Positions 15,783-24,449 of a DNA stretch of 64,000 nucleotides are shown here, piece after piece. The translations under genes and the position numbers were made by a program. How positions within the stretch are numbered: the stretch's first letter is position 1; every line of letters begins with the position of its first letter. The DNA is from Bacteroidales bacterium (GTDB lineage: Bacteria > Bacteroidota > Bacteroidia > Bacteroidales > UBA3824): contig JAFPZK010000084.1 of the NCBI GenBank assembly GCA_017417315.1, forward strand, positions 1-64,000. Direction: 5' to 3'. The notes beneath the pieces are model-generated. The model had not been told where the DNA came from. It did no database searches and worked only from the letters and a program-made list of their open reading frames with translations.

Positions 15783-17345
15783 ATGAAAAAATATTTTTTG
15801 CTTTTAAGTTTTCTTTTTGCCGAAATTTTAACGGTTTCGGCACAACATTTTCCTGACACCACAAGAGAATTTCGCGGTGTTTGGGTAGCAACCACAAAGC
15901 GCATTGACTATCCGTCAAGAGCCACAACCAACGCTAACTTCCTCAAAGAAGAATATTTGACACTTTTGGAAAAATACAAAAACGCCGGTTATAACGCAGT
16001 TATTTTTCAAGTAAGACCTGCCGCCGACGCTTTTTACAAATCCAAATACGAACCTTGGTCAGAATGGCTGACGGGAAAACAAGGTCGCGCACCTTCGCCG
16101 GAGTTCGATCCGCTTACGTTTATGGTGGAGAGAACCCACGCCAAAAACATGGAATTTCATGCTTGGTTCAATCCTTTTAGAGCCGTTGCGACAATTCAGT
16201 ATGCTGACGTTTGCGCAGACCATATCTCTAAAAAACGTCCTGAATGGTTTTTCACTTACGGCGGCAGCAAATATTTTGACCCCGGAATCCCCGAAGTCAG
16301 AGAATATTTGATTAAAATATTAGTTGACGTCGTAACCCGTTATGATATTGACGGAGTGCATTTTGACGATTACTTCTACCCCTACCCCGTCTTCGGCGAT
16401 GACAAAAAAATCATTGACGTAAACGACAATGCTACGTTTCAAAAATATAAAGGCAACTTCACCAATAAAGCCGACTGGCGCAGAAACAACATCAACGTCT
16501 TTATGCGCGATGCCTACAAAGCGATAAAAGAGGTAAAACCGTGGATAAAATTCGGCGTAGGACCGGCAGGCGTTTGGCGCAACAAGCGTGAAGACCCTGA
16601 CGGAAGCCCGACAAATTCGCTTTCAGCATACGATTATCTCTATGCAGACGTGTTGACGTGGCTCAAAAACGGTTGGGTGGATTATGCCGCACCGCAGATT
16701 TATTGGAATATCAATCATCAATACAACAAGTTTGAAAGCGTTGTAAAATGGTGGAACGACCATGCCTTCGGACGAAATATTTATATCGGCTTAGGTGCTT
16801 ATAATCAGGAGTCTAACGCCGTCGGTTGGGAAGATGCTAACGAAATTCCGAACCAAATCTTCATCACGAGAAAATATCCTAACGTTCAAGGCGTTATCGT
16901 TTACCGCAGCACGACAATTGTAAAAAATCCGATGTCGATGGTTCAGAACGTTAAAAATAAATGCTTTAAAACCGAGGTTATGCAGCCTCTTATGGCATGG
17001 ATTGAAAACCGTCCGCCGGTGCCTGATGTCAATATGATAAAGACAAACAAACAATACTTAGTCTATTGGCGGGAAAACAAAGGCAAACTTCCTGCCGCCG
17101 ACACTGCCGTCTTTTACTCTATTTACCGCGTAAAAGGCAAAAATCCTAATTTTAAACCTTCACCGAAAAATTTCTTAAAATTCACGGATAATTGTGATTT
17201 AAGACTTTTTACAAAAGGCAAATCGCTTTTCGGAAGAAAAAAATACTATACTTACAAAATAACCTCTTTCAACCGTTACCATGTTGAAAGCGAGCCGTCA
17301 AAAGCCATAATCATAAAATATGGTAAAAAAGATAGGGTGGAATAA
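15783..17345 (+). CDS. Family 10-like glycosyl hydrolase (GHL10/DUF187), exported
   Basis: A 520-residue protein with a signal peptide (MKKYFLLLSFLFAEILTVSAQ). The (beta/alpha)8-type domain shows TREFRGVWVATTKRIDYPS, AGYNAVIFQVRPAADAFY, LEFHAWFNPFRA-like MEFHAWFNPFRA and YDIDGVHFDDYFYPYP (about 187-202), which are the classical signatures of the GHL10 family of putative glycoside hydrolases; the acidic pair DD in HFDDY is a plausible catalytic site. The C-terminal ~100 residues resemble a fibronectin III-like module. GHL10 enzymes are thought to act on peptidoglycan-like or bacterial polysaccharides. It is followed 53 bases later by two esterase-like genes on the same strand. Confidence 0.85.
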   Translation: MKKYFLLLSFLFAEILTVSAQHFPDTTREFRGVWVATTKRIDYPSRATTNANFLKEEYLTLLEKYKNAGYNAVIFQVRPAADAFYKSKYEPWSEWLTGKQGRAPSPEFDPLTFMVERTHAKNMEFHAWFNPFRAVATIQYADVCADHISKKRPEWFFTYGGSKYFDPGIPEVREYLIKILVDVVTRYDIDGVHFDDYFYPYPVFGDDKKIIDVNDNATFQKYKGNFTNKADWRRNNINVFMRDAYKAIKEVKPWIKFGVGPAGVWRNKREDPDGSPTNSLSAYDYLYADVLTWLKNGWVDYAAPQIYWNINHQYNKFESVVKWWNDHAFGRNIYIGLGAYNQESNAVGWEDANEIPNQIFITRKYPNVQGVIVYRSTTIVKNPMSMVQNVKNKCFKTEVMQPLMAWIENRPPVPDVNMIKTNKQYLVYWRENKGKLPAADTAVFYSIYRVKGKNPNFKPSPKNFLKFTDNCDLRLFTKGKSLFGRKKYYTYKITSFNRYHVESEPSKAIIIKYGKKDRVE

Positions 17346-17398
17346 AATTTGTAACAAATATATTTAATCCTTTTATTTAAACATAAAAACTATTAATC

Positions 17399-19429
17399 AT
17401 GAATTTGAAAAAAACCTTTATAGTAATAATTGCATTGCTTTCAGCATTATACGCTAATGCAAACATAACACTGCCGCACATTTTGGCAAGCAGAATGGTT
17501 TTGCAGCAGAAAACATTATGCACCCTTTGGGGTAAGAGTTCTCCATTTGAAGACATCACCGTAAAAACCTCTTGGGACGTGGAGGAAAAAACAACCGCCG
17601 ATGCCTCAGGAAATTGGTCGGTAAAAGTTCAAACACCGAAAGCGGGCGGACCTTACACCATTGATTTTATCGGAAAAAACCATATCCGCCTCAATGATAT
17701 ATTAATCGGTGAGGTTTGGATTACCTCCGGGACTACCAATATGGAAATCCCGCTTTCGGGCTGGCCGCCTCACGACGTAATAAAGGACAGCCGCGAAATT
17801 ATTGACAACTGCACCGAAGAAGACATCAGGATTACAATCATTCAGCAAAAACCGTCTTTCAACAAGGAAGACGATGCTAACTGCTGGTGGTATAAATGTG
17901 CGCCGGCGGGAGCAGACAATATCAGCGCTCAGGCATATCTGTTCGCAAAAAAATTGTATCAGGAACTCAAAATTCCAATCGGAATAATTCAAATTTGCTG
18001 GACGGGAAGTTATACCGAATGTTGGGCTGACTTAGAAGCCTTAAAACTAATTCCGTCTCTAAAAAACCAAATTTCAGAATTTGAACGTTGCAAACCGCTT
18101 CAAAACAGTCTCAACGATTGGATTAAAAGTCACAGAAAAATCATTCTTTCAACCAAGAATTGGGCAAAACCTTTTGAAGGCGTTGACTTTTACGACAAAG
18201 ATGTCTGCCGTCTTTCTTTTGATGACAGCCGCTGGAAAAAAATGAAACTGCCTTGTTACATGGACAATTCTGACGGTTTAGGTCCTTTTGACGGTATCGT
18301 ATGGTTTAGAAAATGGGTGAATTTGCCGGCGGAATGGCTTGACAAAAAACTCATTTTATCCTTAGGTCCCATTGACGATATGGACATTACGTATGTTAAC
18401 GGAGAAAAAGTCGGCGAAACGCTTGAAGACGGCAAATGGAATTTTGAAAGAAAATACGAAATTCCTAATTCCATTATCCGAGGCAACGACCTTTTGATTG
18501 CCGTAAGAGTTATTGACGGCGGCAACGGCGGCGGAATTTGCGGCGTAAAAGAGTCTATGTGCATATACCCTGAGGGGCAAGAAGACAAAGCAATAAGCAT
18601 TGCAGGTGAATGGAAATATCTCCCGACGGCAGAACTTTACAACAACGTTTATTATAGTTACGACTATAAAAAACTTGACTACTACAACCGTCCTAACGTG
18701 TCGGTATCGCTGAACATGAAAACCATTTCGGCACTATACAACAGTATGATTTATCCCGTTTTTAAATATACGGTGACGGGAATTATTTTTTCTCAGGGCG
18801 AAACCAATGTCGGAAGAGCGGAAGAATATTTAAAACTTTTTCCAGCAATGGTTGCAAATTGGCGCGAAACGGCAGGCAATCCGAATCTGAAGTTTTATTA
18901 CAGTCAAATGCCGCCAAACGGTCTGCAAGCCGACAATTCGCAATATATGCGTGAGGCACAACGCCGTTGTCAATATCTGATTCCTAACTCAGGAATGGTA
19001 CCGCTGATGGATTTGGGTGTGTTTTCGAGTTATAACGCCCTCGACAAAAAGACCGTTGCAGCAAGATTTGCGGCATGGGCTTTGAACGATTTGTACAACA
19101 AACCTCAGGAAACTATGGGTCCGGAATACGTTTCGATGACAATTATGAAAAACGAAATACAACTCTCGTTTTCGCACACCGGAAGCGGTCTTGTATGCAA
19201 GGGCGGCAAACTTACCGGCTTTGAAGTTTTGGACACAAAAGGCAACGCTTACGAGGCAGAGGCTGAAATCGCCGGAGACAAAATTATAGTAACCGCTCCG
19301 ATAGAATGTAAAGCACCTAAAAACGTGCGTTACGCTTACAAAGGTTGGATAGAAAAACCGTCGCTTTTCAATAAGGAAGGTTTTCCCGCCTCTTCGTTTA
19401 CTACCGAAAAGAAGTTAATTGAAAAATAA
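17399..19429 (+). CDS. Sialate O-acetylesterase-family protein lacking the catalytic Ser and His (probable pseudoenzyme), copy 1
   Basis: A 676-residue exported protein (signal peptide 1-21, ANA|NITLPHI). Layout follows SIAE/SASA proteins: N-terminal beta domain with LPHILASRMVLQQ, the esterase block beginning GEVWITSG, a jelly-roll insert (about 300-385, WFRKWVNLPAEW ... DDMDITYVNGEKVG), then IFSQGETN (464-470) and a C-terminal beta domain. Functional members have SGQSNM with nucleophilic Ser; here residues 110-115 are SGTTNM, so Ser is replaced by Thr113. The downstream (D/S)IHP motif carrying the catalytic His is replaced by a SSYNALD segment near 543-549. The fold is intact, so loss of activity or a changed role is inferred. 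The paralogue follows 26 bases downstream. Confidence 0.8.
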   Translation: MNLKKTFIVIIALLSALYANANITLPHILASRMVLQQKTLCTLWGKSSPFEDITVKTSWDVEEKTTADASGNWSVKVQTPKAGGPYTIDFIGKNHIRLNDILIGEVWITSGTTNMEIPLSGWPPHDVIKDSREIIDNCTEEDIRITIIQQKPSFNKEDDANCWWYKCAPAGADNISAQAYLFAKKLYQELKIPIGIIQICWTGSYTECWADLEALKLIPSLKNQISEFERCKPLQNSLNDWIKSHRKIILSTKNWAKPFEGVDFYDKDVCRLSFDDSRWKKMKLPCYMDNSDGLGPFDGIVWFRKWVNLPAEWLDKKLILSLGPIDDMDITYVNGEKVGETLEDGKWNFERKYEIPNSIIRGNDLLIAVRVIDGGNGGGICGVKESMCIYPEGQEDKAISIAGEWKYLPTAELYNNVYYSYDYKKLDYYNRPNVSVSLNMKTISALYNSMIYPVFKYTVTGIIFSQGETNVGRAEEYLKLFPAMVANWRETAGNPNLKFYYSQMPPNGLQADNSQYMREAQRRCQYLIPNSGMVPLMDLGVFSSYNALDKKTVAARFAAWALNDLYNKPQETMGPEYVSMTIMKNEIQLSFSHTGSGLVCKGGKLTGFEVLDTKGNAYEAEAEIAGDKIIVTAPIECKAPKNVRYAYKGWIEKPSLFNKEGFPASSFTTEKKLIEK

Positions 19430-19455
19430 TAACACAATTTTTACCTGAAAAAGAA

Positions 19456-21480
19456 ATGAAGAAAACAGTTTTTTGGCTATTAACACTGCTATTTTCGTTA
19501 ACGGCGTATAAGACTAAGGCAGATGTCAGTCTTCCGCATATTTTCGGAGACAACATGGTTCTGCAACAAAACAGCAAATGTCCGATTTTCGGTTTTGCAA
19601 CCGCCGGCGAAAAAATCGAAATCACCGCCTCTTGGGGCAAAACGGCAACTACAACCGCAAACGGTATGGGCAAATGGATAATACATATCCAAACGCCTGA
19701 ACACGGTGGTCCGTATACCATTGAAATACAAGGCAAAAACAAAATCGTAATACAAAACGTACTCATCGGCGAGGTTTGGCTTGCCGCCGGCGGCGGAAAT
19801 ATGGCAATGCCGCTTACGGGAAAAGGATTGCAAGATACAGTCTTAGGCGGCTACAAGATAATCCAAAATCTCGGCAACGAAGACATCAGATTCATCAATA
19901 TCCCTCAAAGAGAATCTTTCTATCAAGAAACCGATTTTGAAGGTTCGTGGATTGATGTCAACAAGTCGAATGCCTCTAAAATAAGCGCGGTGGCATATTG
20001 CTTTGCGCATAAAATTTATGCTGAAACAGGTATTCCGATAGGCATAATCAGTGCTTGTAGCGTAGAAAGCATCTGTGAGAGTTGGATTGCTAAGGATTAC
20101 CTGAAAAAAATCCCTGAATTACACCAAAAAGTTACTCAATACGAAATGCTTTTGCCGTTAAGGGACAGTTACCACGCATGGATAGCCACACACCCTAAAA
20201 TTCTGATTAGCGACCTCGTGTCAGAAAAAGAACATGATTTGCACGATATAGACTGTGCCAAACTTTTTTGCGATGATTCCAAATGGAATATCATGAGACT
20301 TCCGTGTTACATTGACGAAGAACCGGCTTTAAAGAATTTTGACGGTTCAATTTGGTTCAGACGTTGGATAGATATTCCCAAGGAATGGGAAGGCAAAAAA
20401 CTCACGCTTTCGCTCGGACTTATTGACGATATGGACGAAACGTTTGTCAACGGAGTAAAAGTCGGTGCCACATGGGGCGAAAACAAATGGACACAAGAGC
20501 GTATCTATACCGTTGACGGAAGCCTCGTAAAAGCAGGTGAAATGCTTTTAGCGATAAGAATTGTTGACTCGTACTTCAAAGGCGGCATTTACGGACGTGC
20601 CAGCGAGATGAAAATTTATCCCGAAGACGATGAAGAAAACGCGATTTATATTGCCGGAAATTGGAAATATATGCCTACGGGCGAATATTACAACGGTTAC
20701 GTTTATCTTTATGACCACAAAATCAACGAGTTTTTTTCTCGTCCTAAAATAGACATCACTACCGACAACAAAACAATTGAAGGTGTTTATAACGCAATGA
20801 TAAACCCGATTGCACCGTATAAAATTGCCGGAACTATTTGGTATCACGGCGAAAGCAATATCGGAAAAGCAGGCGAATACGTAAAACTTCTGCCTCAGTT
20901 AGCACATTGTTTAAGAGATGCTTTCAAAACCTCTGACATGAAGTTTTATTACGCTCAAATCGCTCCGTATGATTACGGCAAAGACGTTTATTCTGCTGAA
21001 ATCAGGGAGGCTCAGCGCAGGGCGTTGTCATCAATTTCAAATTCGGGAATGGCTTGTCTTATGGATTTTGGCAGAAAAGAATCAATACGTCCCGCATACA
21101 AAAAAGAAGCGGGCGAAAGACTTGCTGCATTGGCGTTAAACGATTTATACAACAAACCGCGTATCGCAATGGGTCCGATATACAACAACATGAGTATCAC
21201 GAAAGATACCGTAACAATAACTTTTAACAACGTTGCAGGCGGTCTTATGGTAAGGGGCGCAAAACTTAACGATTTTGAGATTTCTGACCTCAAAGGTGTT
21301 TACTATCAAGCAGAAGCAGAAATCGTTGATAAAAACAAAATCATCGTATATTCTTCGAAGGTTGTAACACCGAAAAACGTAAGATATTGTTGGAAAAATT
21401 ATTACAAAGAACCGTCGCTTTATAATAGTGCAGGACTTCCCGCTTCAAGTTTCACGACGGAAAAGAAATTGCTACATTGA
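19456..21480 (+). CDS. Sialate O-acetylesterase-family protein lacking the catalytic Ser and His (probable pseudoenzyme), copy 2
   Basis: A 674-residue tandem paralogue of the preceding protein with the same layout and signal peptide (to about residue 22, KADVSLPHI). The serine motif reads AGGGNM at 111-116, so the expected nucleophile position is Gly114. The motif that normally reads IHP is SIRP at 543-546, with Arg545 in place of the catalytic His. WYHGESN at 462-468 keeps most of WYQGESN. Unlike copy 1, Thr cannot stand in as nucleophile, so hydrolysis by the usual mechanism is unlikely. It may bind acetylated glycan. It ends in a strong hairpin terminator. Divergence between copies is high, indicating an old duplication. 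Confidence 0.8.
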   Translation: MKKTVFWLLTLLFSLTAYKTKADVSLPHIFGDNMVLQQNSKCPIFGFATAGEKIEITASWGKTATTTANGMGKWIIHIQTPEHGGPYTIEIQGKNKIVIQNVLIGEVWLAAGGGNMAMPLTGKGLQDTVLGGYKIIQNLGNEDIRFINIPQRESFYQETDFEGSWIDVNKSNASKISAVAYCFAHKIYAETGIPIGIISACSVESICESWIAKDYLKKIPELHQKVTQYEMLLPLRDSYHAWIATHPKILISDLVSEKEHDLHDIDCAKLFCDDSKWNIMRLPCYIDEEPALKNFDGSIWFRRWIDIPKEWEGKKLTLSLGLIDDMDETFVNGVKVGATWGENKWTQERIYTVDGSLVKAGEMLLAIRIVDSYFKGGIYGRASEMKIYPEDDEENAIYIAGNWKYMPTGEYYNGYVYLYDHKINEFFSRPKIDITTDNKTIEGVYNAMINPIAPYKIAGTIWYHGESNIGKAGEYVKLLPQLAHCLRDAFKTSDMKFYYAQIAPYDYGKDVYSAEIREAQRRALSSISNSGMACLMDFGRKESIRPAYKKEAGERLAALALNDLYNKPRIAMGPIYNNMSITKDTVTITFNNVAGGLMVRGAKLNDFEISDLKGVYYQAEAEIVDKNKIIVYSSKVVTPKNVRYCWKNYYKEPSLYNSAGLPASSFTTEKKLLH

Positions 21481-21489
21481 TAATCAATC

Positions 21490-21529
21490 AAAAAAAAGAC
21501 CGACATAAAAAAATGCCGGTCTTTTTTTT
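21490..21529. terminator. Bidirectional terminator between the esterase pair and the barrel gene
   Basis: AAAGACCGACAT (21495-21506) pairs with ATGCCGGTCTTT (21513-21524) with one A-C mismatch and a six-A loop. T-runs follow on the plus strand and A-runs precede it, so it can work in both directions for the two converging genes. Confidence 0.8.
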
Positions 21530-21551
21530 GTCAGTTGTTTCAACCTTATTA

Positions 21552-22400
21552 CTAATAATATTTTGGTCTGTGGTAGAAGTGAATCATAGGAGGTTTTGCT
21601 CCGCCGAATTTGATACCGAGGTTAAAAAGAAGAGTTGAATACCAATCGTTGTGTCCGTCACCGCCTCTTCTTGCTCCTTGCGAAGCACCTGCAAAATTAA
21701 GGTCTTTTGCACCTTGGGTTTCAAAATTATAAAAACCGTGAAGGTCATCAATATGGTCAGAAGTCGTATAGCGTACTGCTAACTCCATACCGAGGCTAAC
21801 TTTCTTGGTGATTAAGAACTTCAAACCTAAACCACCCGGAACTGCCAAAGTTGCTTTGTGATAACCAACCGTTTCTGTTTTCAAATCACGGAGTTTGTCG
21901 CCTTTTTTAACGCTGCCGACATTGTTACCGTTCCATTTCGGATTATAAGTAAGAAGACCTGCGCCGACAAAAATGTACGAAGACCATCTGTCCCAAAAAT
22001 GATATTTTGCTTTTTCTTTCTCTTTGATGAAATAGAAGTCAAGGTTAGCATCAAATTCAAAAGAGTGGCTTACAAAATTAACGCCTCTTTTCTGATGACT
22101 CAAATCTTTACTATCAGCATCATCACCGGTGATTTTAGAATACAAAGCAGATAATCTAAACGAAAAACGTTCTGACAATTTGTATTTGTATCCGGCTGTA
22201 AACGAACAACTACCATTTTTCAATAATTTGAAAGAAGGTCCGTCTTCACCACCGTTAGTCGGGTCAATATCACCGTTAAACCAATTGAGACCTCCGCCTA
22301 AATAAATACTGTGCCTTGAATCTTTCCAACTCGTTCTTTGCGCACTCACCGTGCCTACGGAAAAAATCGCAAGAAGTAATAAAACAATCGTTTTTTTCAT
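21552..22400 (-). CDS. DUF6089-like outer membrane beta-barrel protein, copy 1
   Basis: A 282-residue exported protein: signal peptide MKKTIVLLLLAIFSVGTVSAQ, then alternating hydrophobic strands. HSIYLGGGLNWFNGDIDP, SERFSFRLSALYSKITGDDADS and RGVNFVSHSFEFDANLDFYF match the pattern of DUF6089-type barrels (GD motif after the first strand, then NFxSxxxEFxxxxDFYF). These are outer-membrane proteins of Bacteroidota usually encoded next to nadK, as here. Function is unknown. It has its own -7 element and lies 189 bases downstream of a paralogue. Confidence 0.7.
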   Translation of the reverse strand: MKKTIVLLLLAIFSVGTVSAQRTSWKDSRHSIYLGGGLNWFNGDIDPTNGGEDGPSFKLLKNGSCSFTAGYKYKLSERFSFRLSALYSKITGDDADSKDLSHQKRGVNFVSHSFEFDANLDFYFIKEKEKAKYHFWDRWSSYIFVGAGLLTYNPKWNGNNVGSVKKGDKLRDLKTETVGYHKATLAVPGGLGLKFLITKKVSLGMELAVRYTTSDHIDDLHGFYNFETQGAKDLNFAGASQGARRGGDGHNDWYSTLLFNLGIKFGGAKPPMIHFYHRPKYY

Positions 22401-22448
22401 AATAATAATTTATATTTTTTTTATTTCATGTTTCAACGTTTTCGGGTG

Positions 22449-22456
22449 CAAATGTA
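22449..22456 (-). promoter_or_regulatory. TAnnTTTG -7 element of the 21552-22400 barrel gene
   Basis: On the minus strand TACATTTG followed by CACC, 48 bases upstream of the ATG. No convincing -33 box was found. Confidence 0.5.
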
Positions 22457-22589
22457 GCATTTTTTTCCTTACAACGTATCCGTTTTGAGAAAAAAAATTT
22501 CATTTTTTTCGTTTTTTTTTAGAATTTTTATACAAAAAAAATAACACACTAATTTATAGTGTGTTATCAAAAAAATTTTATCGTACAAA

Positions 22590-23501
22590 TTATCTTCTGC
22601 CTGATGAGAAAGACGGTAATTTGTATCGTGCAATTATAAGTGCCGTAACGTATGCATCGTTATAACCTGAATTTCCGCGTTTTTCTCCGGTTTTTAACGC
22701 TTTATTCTCTCTTTTATTTGCTAACTTATTAGTCATATCACTCGGAGGCTCCAAACCGGCATCGCTCCAATTGAAATAATAACCCGAACAATCGTCAATA
22801 TAATCGGTTGTCGTAAAATGTACGCCGAGTTCCAAACCAACCGTAATTCTGCTGTCAACCATAAAATTGAAACCTAAACCGACAGGTATTTCAAAAGCGG
22901 TAAGACTATACGGCTTACTTTCGGTTGTATACACATACGAAATACCGTTAAGTTGTTGTTTATAACTATAATTAGAACCCTGACCTTCGGTGCATAGAGG
23001 TTGCAAATCATACCATTGACCGTCCAAAGAACCCTGCGGATTAAATTTGAAAGCACTGAAACCCGTCGTAAAATACATAGAAAAACGATCTCCCGCAGTC
23101 ATATTGCTATGATAACTACCCTCTGGTACAAGATAATAATCGATATTAAAACCAAAAGTAACGATATTACTTCTGAAATTAAGATTTCTCGCCTTACGCG
23201 CCTCATTTTTCGAGTTAGCGTCATCACCGGCAACCCTCGAAATCACCGTACCGAGCCTCACGGAAAGGTTTCTGTAAAAACGGTACTCGTAACCGAGCGT
23301 AAAAGACGGGCGCAATGAATTAACGTCAAAATCGCTGAACGCATGACCGGCATTTTCCGAGCCTCCGAGGTCGCCGAAAAACATATTGCCGCCCACTCCT
23401 CCGTAAACTACATGCTTAGCCATACCTCTTTGTCCGTATGCAAAACCAGCAAACAAGACAAACGCTAAAAGCATCACAGTTGTTTTCATATAATTCTTCA
23501 T
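22590..23501 (-). CDS. DUF6089-like outer membrane beta-barrel protein, copy 2
   Basis: A 303-residue paralogue of the neighbouring barrel. Signal peptide to about residue 23 (FAGFAYGQ). HVVYGGVGGNMFFGDLGG, RNLSVRLGTVISRVAGDDANS and RNLNFRSNIVTFGFNIDYYL repeat the same landmark pattern. The two copies differ mainly in loop lengths. The gene lies 17 bases after nadK on the same strand, so it is probably in the nadK transcript. The nadK-DUF6089 neighbourhood is conserved in many Bacteroidota, often continuing into uppS and bamA, which are absent here. MKNYMKTT offers two close start codons. Confidence 0.7.
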   Translation of the reverse strand: MKNYMKTTVMLLAFVLFAGFAYGQRGMAKHVVYGGVGGNMFFGDLGGSENAGHAFSDFDVNSLRPSFTLGYEYRFYRNLSVRLGTVISRVAGDDANSKNEARKARNLNFRSNIVTFGFNIDYYLVPEGSYHSNMTAGDRFSMYFTTGFSAFKFNPQGSLDGQWYDLQPLCTEGQGSNYSYKQQLNGISYVYTTESKPYSLTAFEIPVGLGFNFMVDSRITVGLELGVHFTTTDYIDDCSGYYFNWSDAGLEPPSDMTNKLANKRENKALKTGEKRGNSGYNDAYVTALIIARYKLPSFSSGRR

Positions 23502-23518
23502 ATTTTTTTAAAAAAAGT

Positions 23519-24400
23519 TTAATTTCTCTTGTCCAAACCCCACAGCAGTTTATTTCTTAACGTATTATAAAAATTAGTATTGTGTAATTTAATAAGTTTT
23601 AACTTTTTTGTTGACTTTTTTAACACCAATTCCTCTTCAAATGGCACGCAAGCCTGTCTGTAATCCAAACTTGCAAGATAATTATTTTCTCTGCCCTGAG
23701 CCTTGATTCTCAAAACATAATCGTCGCTTATGACAATCGGACGTACCGAAAGCGTATGCGGCGAAACGGGTGTCATCACAAAATTTCCGCTACCCGGAAT
23801 TATAATCGGTCCGCCCGCGCTCAGTGAATACGCCGTACTGCCGGTAGGTGTCGCAATTATCAATCCGTCAGCCCAATAAGTATTGAAAAACTCATCGTTG
23901 ATATAGACATTGACCGAAATCATAGAACTCGTGTTAACCCTCATAATCGTAACTTCGTTTAAGGCTATGTTGAGGTTTCCGAACCGTCCGCTTGACGAGG
24001 TAACTTCGATTAAGGCACGGTTTTCGACGGTATAATCGTTTGCAAGGATTTCAGTAAGCGCGTTTTGAAGCGTATCGTCAGAAACCTGAGCCAAAAATCC
24101 TAAACGCCCGCTGTTGATTCCGACAACGGGAATGTCGGCTGCGACGGCATAAATAACGCTTTCCAACATCGTACCGTCGCCGCCTATACTCATCAATACG
24201 TCAAGATTTTCGGGCATAGTGAAACTATTGTTGAAAGTTCCTGCAATTTTTGGCGTAAAATACAGATGTTCAACAATATAACTAAGATACTCCTCAAAAA
24301 CGAAAATTTCGCAACCGTTACGGTTTAAGGTTTCAAAAATTTTATAAATGTTTTTATTGAAACCTTCCGAAAATTTTCTTCCAAATATCGCAACCCTCAT
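23519..24400 (-). CDS. nadK: NAD kinase
   Basis: Phosphorylates NAD to NADP with ATP. The 293 residues contain the ATP/NAD-binding GGDGTML at 73-79, the NE-containing ALNEVTIMR near 146-154, and the glycine-rich TPTGSTAYSLSAGGPI segment, all diagnostic of NadK. Length is typical. The gene sits in a minus-strand run downstream of the barrel protein with one POTRA-like domain and upstream of two DUF6089-like barrels; only the latter neighbourhood is conserved in the phylum. Confidence 0.95.
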   Translation of the reverse strand: MRVAIFGRKFSEGFNKNIYKIFETLNRNGCEIFVFEEYLSYIVEHLYFTPKIAGTFNNSFTMPENLDVLMSIGGDGTMLESVIYAVAADIPVVGINSGRLGFLAQVSDDTLQNALTEILANDYTVENRALIEVTSSSGRFGNLNIALNEVTIMRVNTSSMISVNVYINDEFFNTYWADGLIIATPTGSTAYSLSAGGPIIIPGSGNFVMTPVSPHTLSVRPIVISDDYVLRIKAQGRENNYLASLDYRQACVPFEEELVLKKSTKKLKLIKLHNTNFYNTLRNKLLWGLDKRN

Positions 24401-24425
24401 TTTTCAAAAATTATGAATTATAAAT

Positions 24426-24449
24426 TGTCAACTGTCAATTGTCAATTCT
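24426..24449. repeat. Short TTGTCAA/CTGTCAA word repeat between nadK and the barrel gene
   Basis: Three near-identical seven-base words (TTGTCAACTGTCAATTGTCAA) follow an ATTATGAATTATAAA stretch. Such word runs occur between genes in many bacterial genomes. No hairpin of note is formed. Confidence 0.45.

Noticed and set aside
15783..21480. Sialic acid catabolic operon
   Set aside because: No nanA, nanE, sialidase, epimerase or transporter is present, and the esterase-like proteins lack catalytic residues.
24412..24449. Attachment site or mobile element end in the TTGTCAA word repeat
   Set aside because: Short imperfect words without inverted ends, target duplication or nearby recombinase.
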